A DNA stretch of 64,000 nucleotides from Tianweitania populi (GTDB taxonomy: Bacteria; Pseudomonadota; Alphaproteobacteria; Rhizobiales; Rhizobiaceae): the NCBI RefSeq assembly GCF_014652875.1, contig NZ_BMZQ01000001.1:806001-870000 (forward strand), in the 5' to 3' direction. Position 1 is the stretch's first letter; each line of letters begins with the position of its first letter. The notes below the pieces were generated by a model. The model was given only the letters and a program-made list of their open reading frames with translations, was not told where the DNA came from and searched no databases. The position numbers and the translations under genes were made by a program. This document shows, one piece after another, positions 8,468-17,365 of the stretch.

Positions 8468-8926
8468 ATGTCCGGCGGGCGATCCGGGCGAGGAGTATGG
8501 AATTTGGCGGCAGACTCACCCGCAACCACGATCGTGCCTGATCCGGCTCCCGAACCGGCCGCGGTGACCGTTCTCGTGTGCCGCTCCTGCCGCTTGCGCG
8601 ACATGCCGGCAGATGGGGTGCGTCCCGGCTCACGCCTGCTTGACGCCGTCACCGAAGCGGCAAAAGACACCGACATCACCGTGCAAGGCGTCGGCTGCCT
8701 CGGCAATTGCCGGCGCGGCATCAGCGTCGCCATGCTGCGCGACGGCGGCTGGAGCTACCTGTTCGGCGAGCTTGACGAGGAAAGCGCGGGTGACATCATC
8801 GCTGGTGCGGAACTCTTCGCGACGTCATCGGACCCGTTCATGCCGTTTCGCGCCCGTCCCGAAGCCTTGAAGCGCGGTTTGATCGCGCGCATCCCGACAT
8901 TCGACCATTTGAAGGACCTGCCATGA
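8468..8926 (+). CDS. DUF1636 protein, putative thioredoxin-like 2Fe-2S/metal-binding partner of CobW
   Basis: Up to 152 aa. The core VLVCRSCRLRD ... VGCLGNCRRG contains CxxC and CxxxC pairs in a thioredoxin-like ferredoxin arrangement, and the end has YLFGELDEESAGDIIAGAELF as in DUF1636 proteins. The ATG at 8468 is given as the conservative start. A TTG at 8504 has a better ribosome-binding site (AGGAG at 8491-8495) and leaves the riboswitch expression platform untranslated, so it may be the true start. The stop overlaps cobW by 4 bp. The role is unproven; position suggests cobalt handling or chelation. Confidence 0.8.
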   Translation: MSGGRSGRGVWNLAADSPATTIVPDPAPEPAAVTVLVCRSCRLRDMPADGVRPGSRLLDAVTEAAKDTDITVQGVGCLGNCRRGISVAMLRDGGWSYLFGELDEESAGDIIAGAELFATSSDPFMPFRARPEALKRGLIARIPTFDHLKDLP

Positions 8927-9960
8927 GCGTCTCAGCCGACCGCACTCCCTGCACCGTCGTCACCGGCTTTCTCGGAGCGGGCAAGACGACGCTGCTGCGC
9001 TCCATGCTGGAAAAGTCCGGCGACAAACGCATCGCCATCATCGTCAACGAGTTCGGCGATGTCGGCATCGATGGCGAGATCCTGAAAAGCTGCGGCGTCG
9101 AGAACTGTCCGGACGAAAACATCGTCGAACTGGCTAACGGCTGCATCTGCTGCACGGTGGCCGACGATTTCGCGCCAGCCCTCGACCAGATCCTGGCGTT
9201 GGAACCGAAGGTCGATCACATCCTGATTGAGACCTCCGGCCTCGCTTTGCCCAAGCCGCTGATCCAGGCCTTCCAGTGGCCGGCAATCAAGAACCGCGTC
9301 ACCGTCGATGGCGTCGTGGCCGTGGTGGATGGCCCAGCACTCGCCGAAGGTCGGGTCGCGTCTGACATGGATGCCCTGCAGGCCCAGCGCGCAGCCGACG
9401 AGTCGCTCGATCATGACGATCCCGTGGAAGAAGTCTTCGACGACCAGATCGCCTGCGCCGACCTCATCGTGCTTTCGAAAAGTGATCTGCTCGACGCCGA
9501 AGCCGTGAGCCGTGCCGAAGCCCGCATCGCCGGCCATCTGCCGCGTGCGGTGAAAATCGTGCCGTCCGCCCATGGCCAGATCGATCCGGCTGTATTCCTC
9601 GGCCTTGGCCTTGCGGTGGAAGACGACATCGAAAACCGCAAGACGGGCCATGACGGCGCCTTCGATCACGAGCATGACGACTTCGATACCTTCATCGTCG
9701 AACTGCCCGCGATCAACGATCCCGACGCGCTCGCTGAAAAGGTCGCCAAGGCTGCTGAAACCGAGAACGTCCTGCGTCTCAAGGGCTTCGCAGACGTGTC
9801 CGGCAAGCCGATGCGCCTTCTCGTGCAGGCCGTCGGCCCTCGCGTCGCGCATTATTATGACCGCCCGTGGAAGGCCGACGAAACGCGCGGCACGCGGTTG
9901 GTCGTGATCGGTCTGAAGGGGCTCGATCGTCAGGCCATCGAGAAAATCCTCGCCGCGTAG
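8923..9960 (+). CDS. cobW: CobW, GTP-dependent cobalt metallochaperone
   Basis: 345 aa COG0523 G3E GTPase. Walker A GFLGAGKTTLLR is near residue 15, the CxCC metal site in LANGCICCTV near residue 71, and the base-recognition SKSD near residue 187. A His/Asp stretch (DHEHDDFDTF) precedes the C-terminal CobW domain. Family knowledge: CobW supplies Co(II) to the CobNST cobaltochelatase. It directly precedes cobN with a 12-bp gap. Confidence 0.95.
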   Translation: MSVSADRTPCTVVTGFLGAGKTTLLRSMLEKSGDKRIAIIVNEFGDVGIDGEILKSCGVENCPDENIVELANGCICCTVADDFAPALDQILALEPKVDHILIETSGLALPKPLIQAFQWPAIKNRVTVDGVVAVVDGPALAEGRVASDMDALQAQRAADESLDHDDPVEEVFDDQIACADLIVLSKSDLLDAEAVSRAEARIAGHLPRAVKIVPSAHGQIDPAVFLGLGLAVEDDIENRKTGHDGAFDHEHDDFDTFIVELPAINDPDALAEKVAKAAETENVLRLKGFADVSGKPMRLLVQAVGPRVAHYYDRPWKADETRGTRLVVIGLKGLDRQAIEKILAA

Positions 9961-9972
9961 TACACTGCCGTC

Positions 9973-12900
9973 ATGCACATCCTCGCAACCACGACAGCTT
10001 CGCTGGATGACCTGATCGAGCCTGTCGATCTCGGCCAGCAGCCTGCGGACATGGTTGCGCTGTCCTTCTCCGACAGCGACCTTGCGAGCCTTGATCGTGC
10101 GGCTAAGGCGGACAGAACCCTGCCGGATCTCCGCCTTGCGGCCCTGCGCGATCTGCGCCACCCCATGTCCGTCGATCTCTGGGTCGAGCGCATCGCGAGC
10201 CAAGCCAAGGTCATCGTCGTGCGCGTGCTCGGCGGCTACGATTGGTGGCGCTATGGTTGTGATCGCCTGAGTGAAACCGCGCGCCGGCACGGCGTGAAGC
10301 TGGCGCTTCTGCCCGGCGAATGCCGTGTCGAGGATGAGCGCCTCGCCCACCTATCCACTATGGAGCCCGCAGAGCGGCAGGCGCTGCTCGTCTGTTTCCG
10401 CGAAGGCGGACCGGAGAACATGCGCCGCGTGGTCGAGCGTATGGCGATGCTGGCGGGCCAGGAGCGCGCGGTGGAAGAAGCCGAACCGCTTCCGCGCGCC
10501 GGCTACTATCGGCCGGACGAGGCGGGCGCCGGCTCACCCGTGCTGATCCTGTTCTATCGCTCCATGCTGCTCGCCGATGATGTCGCGCCGATCGAAGCGC
10601 TTGCCGACGAACTCACCGCGCGCCGCCTCAAGCCCGTGCCGATCTACGTGTCCAGCCTGCGCGACGCACAGGTCGAGGCCTTCCTGCGCGAAGCCGTCGC
10701 CCAGCATCGCCCAGCCGCCATCCTGACTGCCACCGCTTTCGCCAGTGGCGCCGAGCCCGGTGCGGAAACCCTGTTCGACACGTTCGGCCTGCCGGTCTTC
10801 CAGATCGTCACCGCTACGACCCGCCGTGAAGCCTGGGAAAGCGGCCAGCGCGGCCTCGCGCCGGCCGATCTCGCCATGCATGTCGTGCTGCCCGAACTCG
10901 ACGGCCGCATTCTCGCGGGCGCCATCTCCTTCAAGGAGCCCGGTCTGCTGCCAGGTTCGGCGCAGATCAACCGCCCGGAACCCGACCGCGTCGCCCACGT
11001 TGCCCGACGGATCGCCAACTTCCTGCGCCTGGCGCAAACCCCGCCGACTGAGCGCAAGATCACCATCCTCCTGCCGGATTATCCCGGGGCTGCTGGCCGC
11101 ACCGGCTATGCCGTTGGCCTTGATGTTCCGGCAAGCGTGCTCGCCATGCTCGCCGATCTCCGTGCCGCCGGCTACACGGTCGCGGACATTCCCGAGCTTC
11201 CCCGCGAGCTCATGCAGCATCTTCAAAGCTCGCGCGAATATATTGATGTTACGGCATATAAGAGCCTTCTTAAAGAGCTAGCTGAAGTCGCTCAAACTCA
11301 GCTGAGCGCCACCTGGGGCGAACCCGAAGCGGACGCCGACGAGGACCGGTTCGCCTTCCGTGCGCTGCGCTTCGGCAATGTCACCGTGGCGCTTGCGCCC
11401 GATCGCGGCCGCTCCGCCGATCGCCGCGCCGACTATCACGATCCCGCTCTTCCACCGCGCCACTCGCTCGTCGCCTTCGGCTTCTGGATGCGCGAGATCG
11501 TCGGCAGTCACGCGATCATCCATGTCGGCGCACATGGCACGCTGGAATGGCTGCCGGGCAAGACCGCTGCGCTGTCGCAGAACTGCTTCCCCGAAATCGT
11601 CACCGGCGCGCTTCCGGTGATCTATCCGTTCATCGTCTCCAACCCCGGCGAAGCCGCGCAGGCCAAGCGCCGCATCGCGGCCGTCACGATCGGCCATCTC
11701 ACGCCGCCTCTGGAAGGCGCAGGCTTGTCGCCCGGGCAGCAGGAACTCGAGCGCCTCGTCGACGAATACAGCCAGGCCGACGGCCTCGATCGCCGACGCC
11801 GCGACCGGCTCGCCAAGCTCATCGTAGAAACCGCGCAGAAAACCGGGCTGGCGGGCGAGGCGGGTGTTGATGCCGCCGACGATCCCGACGCCGCACTGGT
11901 CCGCATCGATGCCTGGCTCTGCGACCTCAAGGATTTCGCGGTCAAGGACGGCCTGCACATTTTCGGCCGTGCCGAGGGTGACGATCCCACGCGTATCCAA
12001 TGCGCGGAAGCCGAACGCACCGCATTGCTCGCCGCTCTCGACGGCCGCCACATCCGCCCCGGTCCCGCCGGCGCACCTGCGCGCGGACGTACCGACGTCC
12101 TGCCCACCGGCCGCAACCTCTTCACCTCCGACCCGCGCACTCTGCCGACGCCCACCGCCTTCGCGCTCGGCGAAAAGGCGTCAGCCGAAGTCCTGCGCTC
12201 TTATATGCAGGAGCACGGCGACTGGCCCCGCGCGCTCGTTATCGACCTGTGGGGTAGCGCATCCCTGCGCACCGGCGGAGAAGAGATCGCCCAGGGTCTG
12301 GCGCTGATGGGCTGCCGGCCGCAATGGGATCCCGCTACCGGCCGCGTCACTGGCATCGAGGTTCTGCCGCCGGCTCAGCTCGGCCGGCCGCGCGTGGATG
12401 TCACCTGGCGCATTTCCGGCCTGTTCCGAGATATGTTTGCGACCCAAATCGCCCTGATCGATGCCGCCGTCGCCGCCGTTGCCGCGCGAGATGAAGCGGA
12501 AGGAGACAATCCGCTCGCCACCGCCAAGCGCTCCGGCCAGGCAACCGCCCGCATCTTTGGCTCCGCGCCCGGCACCTACGGATCCGGCGTGGAAGATAAG
12601 CTCGCATCCGGCGATTGGGACGACCGCGCCGAGCTCGGCCGCGCTTACCTTGACGGCGCCTCGCACGCCTTTGGCGGCCATGACGGCGAGGGCCGTCACG
12701 ACGGGAGCTTCGCCGACCGTCTGGTGGAAGCCGATCTCCTCGTCCACAATGCCGACGATCCCGGCCGCGACATCCTGGAAGGTTCGGCTGATGTCGCCTT
12801 CATCGGCGGTTTCGCGGCAGCGGTCAAGGTGCTCGGCGGCAAGGCCGATCTCATCGTGCTCGACACCACCAAGGCCGAGACGCCGAAAGCCCGTTCGCTC

Positions 12901-13263
12901 GCCCAGACCATCAACCGCACGGTCCGCGCCCGCGCCCTCAATCCGCGTTTTATCGCCGGCCAGCTGCGCCACGGTCCGCGCGGCGCATCCGAATTCGCCG
13001 AAACCGTCGACCGCTTGGTCGGCTTTGCCGAAACCACCGACGCCGTGCCCGGCGCGCTGATCGGCGACCTGCACACGGCCTACCTCGAAGACGAAACCGT
13101 GCGCGCCTTCCTCTTACGCGAAAACCCCGCCGCCGCCCGCTTCATCGCCGAACGCTTTGCCTCGGCCCGCCGCCGCGGCCTGTGGCACCCCCTACGCAAC
13201 TCCACCGATGACGATCTCGCCGCCCTGATCGCCGAAGCCGAAATTGGGGAGGTGGCAGCATGA
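9973..13263 (+). CDS. cobN: Cobaltochelatase large subunit CobN
   Basis: 1096 aa; inserts Co(II) into hydrogenobyrinic acid a,c-diamide together with CobS and CobT, which are not in this window. The BchH/CobN family core includes IHVGAHGTLEWLPGKT near residue 516, the segment YPFIVSNPGEAAQAKRR near residue 553, and WRISGLFRDMF near residue 813. It is shorter than the roughly 1250-1275 aa of classical Pseudomonas denitrificans-type CobN, so part of the N-terminal or linker regions is trimmed. A short AT-richer stretch of unusual codons lies at about 11215-11300. It overlaps cobG by 4 bp. Confidence 0.95.
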   Translation: MHILATTTASLDDLIEPVDLGQQPADMVALSFSDSDLASLDRAAKADRTLPDLRLAALRDLRHPMSVDLWVERIASQAKVIVVRVLGGYDWWRYGCDRLSETARRHGVKLALLPGECRVEDERLAHLSTMEPAERQALLVCFREGGPENMRRVVERMAMLAGQERAVEEAEPLPRAGYYRPDEAGAGSPVLILFYRSMLLADDVAPIEALADELTARRLKPVPIYVSSLRDAQVEAFLREAVAQHRPAAILTATAFASGAEPGAETLFDTFGLPVFQIVTATTRREAWESGQRGLAPADLAMHVVLPELDGRILAGAISFKEPGLLPGSAQINRPEPDRVAHVARRIANFLRLAQTPPTERKITILLPDYPGAAGRTGYAVGLDVPASVLAMLADLRAAGYTVADIPELPRELMQHLQSSREYIDVTAYKSLLKELAEVAQTQLSATWGEPEADADEDRFAFRALRFGNVTVALAPDRGRSADRRADYHDPALPPRHSLVAFGFWMREIVGSHAIIHVGAHGTLEWLPGKTAALSQNCFPEIVTGALPVIYPFIVSNPGEAAQAKRRIAAVTIGHLTPPLEGAGLSPGQQELERLVDEYSQADGLDRRRRDRLAKLIVETAQKTGLAGEAGVDAADDPDAALVRIDAWLCDLKDFAVKDGLHIFGRAEGDDPTRIQCAEAERTALLAALDGRHIRPGPAGAPARGRTDVLPTGRNLFTSDPRTLPTPTAFALGEKASAEVLRSYMQEHGDWPRALVIDLWGSASLRTGGEEIAQGLALMGCRPQWDPATGRVTGIEVLPPAQLGRPRVDVTWRISGLFRDMFATQIALIDAAVAAVAARDEAEGDNPLATAKRSGQATARIFGSAPGTYGSGVEDKLASGDWDDRAELGRAYLDGASHAFGGHDGEGRHDGSFADRLVEADLLVHNADDPGRDILEGSADVAFIGGFAAAVKVLGGKADLIVLDTTKAETPKARSLAQTINRTVRARALNPRFIAGQLRHGPRGASEFAETVDRLVGFAETTDAVPGALIGDLHTAYLEDETVRAFLLRENPAAARFIAERFASARRRGLWHPLRNSTDDDLAALIAEAEIGEVAA

Positions 13264-14474
13264 CGACCACCATCATCCCACACCGCCAGCGCGGAGAATG
13301 TCCGTCCTTGTCCAAGCCGATGCCGACCGGTGACGGTCTGCTCGCGCGCATCAACCCGATAAACGGCGCGATCTCGCCAGTCGCTCTCGCAGGCGTTGCG
13401 GAAGCCGCAAAGCGCTGCGGCAACGGCCTGCTCGAAGTCACCCTGCGCGGCAGCCTGCAAATCCGCGGCCTGCGCGACGAAACCGTCGCCGACATGAACG
13501 CCGCCGTCGAAGCGCTCGGCCTCGCCATCCGCACTGGCCTTCCGCTCGACATCGCACCGCTCGCCGGCCTTTGCGCAGAAGAGCGTGCCGACCCTCGACC
13601 GCTTGCCGAGGCCATCAAGAGCCAGGCGACCAGCTTTGCCGCCCAGTTCGGACCCAAAGTCTCCGTTGTCGTTGATGGCGGCGGCCCTTCCATGCTCCAC
13701 GGCGTCAAAGCCGATATCCGCTTGACCGCGCTCAATGCCGACACCTGGCAGGTCGCCATTGCCGGCGATGCTCAGACGGCGCGCTTCGTCGGCGTCTATG
13801 ATGCCGACTTGGCGGTTCAATCCGCCATCGCTCTGCTCCGCACGATCGCCGAAGGTGGCCGCAAGACGCGCGGCCGCGATCTCTTGCCGACCTTCGAGAC
13901 AGTGCAGCCACCAGCCCAGCCTCGAGAGGCGGAACCGGACCGTTTCCATCCTAGTGATATTCTGCCGCTGACCGATGGCCGCTCCGCAGCGGTGATCGCT
14001 TTGCCATTCGGCACCGTCACCGCCGAGACCCTGATCGCCCTCTGCGCCGATCTGCAGACCCTCGGCATCGGCGAACTTCGCCTGTCACCCGAACGCATGC
14101 TGATCATGCTGTGCCCGGACCACCCTGCGGCGGAAGCAGCGCTCTATCGATCCACGGCGTTCGACGTCATCACCAAGCCTGACGATCCCCGTTTGCGAAT
14201 CGTCGCGTGTGCCGGAGCCCCGGCTTGCGCCTCCGCGCATCTGAATACTCACGCCTTAGCGGCCGAACTCGCTGCCAAATCGGCGATTGGGCAGGATCTG
14301 CCATTTCTTCTGCATCTTTCGGGCTGCGAAAAGGAGTGTTCGAAGCCATCAGGCACGTTCATTTCTGTGATCGGCATGCCCGGCTCTCGCAAGATCGTCG
14401 CGAACGGGATAGTGCTCCCGCCCGATTTCAGCGACAGGCTGATGACGCAAACACCCATGCAGCGGGCTTCATGA
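13260..14474 (+). CDS. cobG: Precorrin-3B synthase (oxygen-dependent)
   Basis: 404 aa member of the nitrite/sulfite reductase ferredoxin-like family. It hydroxylates precorrin-3A to precorrin-3B with O2, marking the aerobic pathway. The [4Fe-4S] ligands are seen as ACAGAPAC (Cx5C, near residue 319) and SGCEKEC (Cx3C, near residue 358). N-terminal GECPSLSKPMPTGDGLLARI is the usual CobG beginning. ATGA overlaps at both ends tie it to cobN and cobH. Confidence 0.95.
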   Translation: MTTTIIPHRQRGECPSLSKPMPTGDGLLARINPINGAISPVALAGVAEAAKRCGNGLLEVTLRGSLQIRGLRDETVADMNAAVEALGLAIRTGLPLDIAPLAGLCAEERADPRPLAEAIKSQATSFAAQFGPKVSVVVDGGGPSMLHGVKADIRLTALNADTWQVAIAGDAQTARFVGVYDADLAVQSAIALLRTIAEGGRKTRGRDLLPTFETVQPPAQPREAEPDRFHPSDILPLTDGRSAAVIALPFGTVTAETLIALCADLQTLGIGELRLSPERMLIMLCPDHPAAEAALYRSTAFDVITKPDDPRLRIVACAGAPACASAHLNTHALAAELAAKSAIGQDLPFLLHLSGCEKECSKPSGTFISVIGMPGSRKIVANGIVLPPDFSDRLMTQTPMQRAS

Positions 14475-15100
14475 CCACGGACTACATCAAATCAGGCGAT
14501 GCGATTTACGAGAAAAGCTTCGCCATCATCCGCGCCGAAGCCGATCTCTCCCGCTTCTCCGAAGCCGAAGCCGACGTTGCCGTCCGCATGATCCATGCCT
14601 GCGGCGTCGTTGAGGCCGCCCAGTTTTTCGAGTTCTCGCCAAGCTTCGTCGCGGACGCCCGTGCTGCCCTCCAAGCCGGCGCGCCCATCCTCTGCGACGC
14701 CGAAATGGTCGCCCAAGGCGTCACCCGCGCCCGCCTGCCTGCCACCAATCCCGTGATCTGCACGCTGCGCGATCCGCGTACGCCGGAACTTGCCAAGGAA
14801 ATCGGCAACACCCGCTCCGCCGCCGCGCTCGAACTCTGGCGCCCGCAACTGGAAGGCGCCGTCGTCGCCATCGGCAACGCGCCGACAGCCCTGTTCTACC
14901 TCCTCGACATGATTGCCGCCGGCGCCCCGCGACCCGCAGCCATCATCGGTATGCCAGTCGGTTTCGTCGGCGCCATGGAATCGAAGGACGCACTGGCCGA
15001 AAGCAAGCTTGGCATACCCTTCGCCGTGGTGCGCGGCCGCATGGGTGGCAGCGCCATGACCGCCGCTGCCGTGAACGCCCTTGCGAGGCCCGGCCTATGA
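14471..15100 (+). CDS. cobH: Precorrin-8X methylmutase
   Basis: 209 aa, the standard length. It moves the C11 methyl to C12, giving hydrogenobyrinic acid. The start MTTDYIKSGDAIYEKSF at 14471 overlaps the cobG stop (ATGA). The catalytic-His region MIHACGVVE is near residue 43, and IGNAPTALFYLLDMI and the VGFVGAMESKDAL segment are diagnostic. An upstream in-frame extension overlaps cobG and is not part of the protein. Confidence 0.95.
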   Translation: MTTDYIKSGDAIYEKSFAIIRAEADLSRFSEAEADVAVRMIHACGVVEAAQFFEFSPSFVADARAALQAGAPILCDAEMVAQGVTRARLPATNPVICTLRDPRTPELAKEIGNTRSAAALELWRPQLEGAVVAIGNAPTALFYLLDMIAAGAPRPAAIIGMPVGFVGAMESKDALAESKLGIPFAVVRGRMGGSAMTAAAVNALARPGL

Positions 15101-15876
15101 GCGCAACCCTCGGCAAACTGATCGGCCTCGGCACTGGCCCGGGAAATCCCGAACTCCTGACGCTGAAGGCCGCGCGCTATCTCGCCGAGGCCGATGTGGT
15201 GGCGTATTTCGCCAAGCGTGGAGCCAAGGGCAACGCTCGCACCATCGTCGACACGCATATCCGCCCGGGGGTTATCGAACTGCCGATGATCTATCCCGTG
15301 ACCACCGAGATCCACAAGGATCACACGGATTACATCAACCCCATCAATAACTTCTACGAAGATATTGCTAGACAAGTTGAGGATCATCTTCGTGCCGGCC
15401 ACACGGTTGTCGTGCTGTCGGAAGGCGATCCGCTGTTCTACGGCTCCTACATGCACCTGCATGTCCGGCTAGCCCATCGCTTCCCAACCGAAGTCGTGCC
15501 GGGCGTAACCGCCATGTCGGGCTGCTGGTCCGCGACCGGCGTTCCGATCGTGCAGGGCGACGACATCCTGAGCATTCTGCCCGGCACCTTGTCCGAGGAC
15601 GTCCTTGCGCGCCGCCTGATGGACACGGATGCCGCCGTCATTATGAAGGTCGGCCGCAACCTGCCGAAGATCCGCCGCGCGCTAGCCGCTGCCGGCAAGC
15701 TCGAGCGCGCGATCTATGTCGAGCGCGGCACCATGGCCAACATGGCGATCACGCCGCTCGCCGACAAAGCCGACGACGTCGCGCCCTATTTCTCCATCGT
15801 GCTGGTGCCGGGTTGGGCTGCCAAGCCCGGCGAGAATTTGGCTGCCGCCTTGCAGATGGCCGAGGGTCTTGCATGA
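15097..15876 (+). CDS. cobI: Precorrin-2 C20-methyltransferase
   Basis: 259 aa class III SAM-dependent methyltransferase. The GLGTGPGNPELLTLKAARYL loop is at residue 8, LSEGDPLFYGSYMHLH near residue 107 and VPGVTAMSGCWSATG near residue 133. The gene overlaps cobH and cobJ by 4 bp each. Around 15340-15390 codon choice turns briefly AT-rich (NNFYEDIARQVEDHL), like a segment in cobN. Confidence 0.95.
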   Translation: MSATLGKLIGLGTGPGNPELLTLKAARYLAEADVVAYFAKRGAKGNARTIVDTHIRPGVIELPMIYPVTTEIHKDHTDYINPINNFYEDIARQVEDHLRAGHTVVVLSEGDPLFYGSYMHLHVRLAHRFPTEVVPGVTAMSGCWSATGVPIVQGDDILSILPGTLSEDVLARRLMDTDAAVIMKVGRNLPKIRRALAAAGKLERAIYVERGTMANMAITPLADKADDVAPYFSIVLVPGWAAKPGENLAAALQMAEGLA

Positions 15877-16634
15877 GTGGGCATCTCACAGTCATCGGCA
15901 CCGGTCCCGGCAATCCTGATCAGATGACGCCGCAAGCGCGCGCAGCGATCGAAGCCGCCAGCGATTTCTTCGGCTACAAGCCCTATCTCGACCGCCTCCA
16001 GGTGCGACCCGACCAGACCCTGCACGCCTCCGACAACCGCGAGGAACTCGACCGCGCGAGGGCCGCGCTCGAACTCGCCGTGTCGGGGCGGCATGTGGCC
16101 GTCGTGTCCGGCGGCGATGCCGGCGTTTTCGCCATGGCGGCCGCCATGTGCGAGGCTATCGAACATGGACCGGCGGAATGGCGAGACCTCGACTTCTCCG
16201 TTGTGCCGGGCGTCACCGCCATGCTCGCCGTCGCCGCCCGCGTTGGCGCGCCGCTTGGCCACGACTTCTGCACGATGTCGCTGTCCGACAATCTCAAGCC
16301 CTGGGACCTCATTGAAAGCCGGCTTCTTGCCGCCGCATCCGCCGGCTTCGTGATCGCGCTTTACAACCCGATCTCCAAGGCGCGCCCGCTGCAACTCGGC
16401 CGTGCCTTCGAGATCCTGCGCACCGTTCTGCCTGAAAACGTGCCGGTCGTGTTCGGTCGCGCCGCCGGTCGCCCCGACGAGCGCATCCGCATCGTTCCGC
16501 TCAGCGAAGCCGATCCCGGCATGGCCGACATGGCGACCTGCATCCTCATCGGCTCGCCCGAAACCCGCCTGATCGAGCGGCCCGGCCGCGAGCCGCTGGT
16601 TTATGCGCCGCGCTCGGTAAAGGCCGCGACATGA
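15873..16634 (+). CDS. cobJ: Precorrin-3B C17-methyltransferase
   Basis: 253 aa. It performs the ring-contracting methylation at C17. MSGHLTVIGTGPGNPDQMTP gives the SAM-binding start; VSGGDAGVFAMAA near residue 77 and VVPGVTAMLAVAARVGAPLGHDF near residue 108 are typical. The start is in ATGA overlap with cobI. Its 3' end overlaps the opposite-strand cobK by 34 bp. Confidence 0.95.
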   Translation: MSGHLTVIGTGPGNPDQMTPQARAAIEAASDFFGYKPYLDRLQVRPDQTLHASDNREELDRARAALELAVSGRHVAVVSGGDAGVFAMAAAMCEAIEHGPAEWRDLDFSVVPGVTAMLAVAARVGAPLGHDFCTMSLSDNLKPWDLIESRLLAAASAGFVIALYNPISKARPLQLGRAFEILRTVLPENVPVVFGRAAGRPDERIRIVPLSEADPGMADMATCILIGSPETRLIERPGREPLVYAPRSVKAAT

Positions 16635-17365
16635 GCGTCGATCCAGTCCTCGACGGCCGCGATGCTTCCGACGGTCTGCGCGCCGGATGGGCGAGGGCGT
16701 TTGACCATGATGACCGGCAGATGGAGGCGGCGCGCAGCGAGGATCTTGCCGTAAGTCGCATTCCCGCCGCTGTTCTTGCTGACGACGATCTCAACCCCAT
16801 GCTTGCGCATCAACGCTTCCTCGGCTTCGGCATCGAACGGTCCGCGGTCGAGAATGACGGTCGAGTTCGGCAAGGTGACAGCGGCCGGATCAACACTGCG
16901 CACCACATAACGATGCTGCGGATGGTCAGCGAAGGGCGCAAGTTCCTGGCGACCGATGGTCAGAAACACCGTGCGAGGCTCGTCGCCCAAGGCCATAGCT
17001 GCCGCGGCAACGTCATCCACCTCGATCCACTGGTAGCTCTCGGCCTTCTCCCAAGCCGGCCGATCAAGCACGATCAACGGCGTGTCAGTCGCTTGCGCGA
17101 CTACGAAGACGTTGGCGCTTATTCGCGCGGCGAAGGGATGCGTTGCGTCCACCAGCAGGTCGACGTGATCAGCGCGAACATACTCGGCCAACCCGTCCAC
17201 GCCGCCGAAGCCACCCACGCGCGTCCTAACCGCCTGTGGCAGCGGCATCTTCGTGCGGCCCGCCAGCGACAGCGTTATGCGCAGGTCGTCGCGCGCGCTC
17301 AGGCGCTCCGCCAGTTGCCGCGCATCGCCGGTGCCGCCAAGGATCAAAAGGTGTGGTTTGCCCAT
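16601..17365 (-). CDS. cobK: Precorrin-6A reductase
   Basis: 254 aa NADPH-dependent reductase giving precorrin-6B. The start MGKPHLLILGGTGDARQLAERL at 17365 has the Rossmann glycine motif; an upstream in-frame extension overlaps cobL and is not used. VDATHPFA near residue 75 and VVSKNSGG near residue 202 are family motifs. It is the only reverse-strand gene inside the plus-strand operon. Its ATG shares CATG with cobL (17363-17366), and its tail overlaps cobJ, so read-through of the operon makes full antisense RNA to it. Confidence 0.95.
   Translation of the reverse strand: MGKPHLLILGGTGDARQLAERLSARDDLRITLSLAGRTKMPLPQAVRTRVGGFGGVDGLAEYVRADHVDLLVDATHPFAARISANVFVVAQATDTPLIVLDRPAWEKAESYQWIEVDDVAAAAMALGDEPRTVFLTIGRQELAPFADHPQHRYVVRSVDPAAVTLPNSTVILDRGPFDAEAEEALMRKHGVEIVVSKNSGGNATYGKILAARRLHLPVIMVKRPRPSGAQTVGSIAAVEDWIDAHVAAFTERGA

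Noticed and set aside
8497-8541. 14-codon frame starting ATG 8497 after AGGAG
   Set aside because: It overlaps the DUF1636 frame and has no other support; the AGGAG more likely serves the TTG at 8504.
8932-10350. 472-codon minus-strand frame opposite cobW
   Set aside because: Antisense shadow of cobW and the start of cobN, both with clear motifs.
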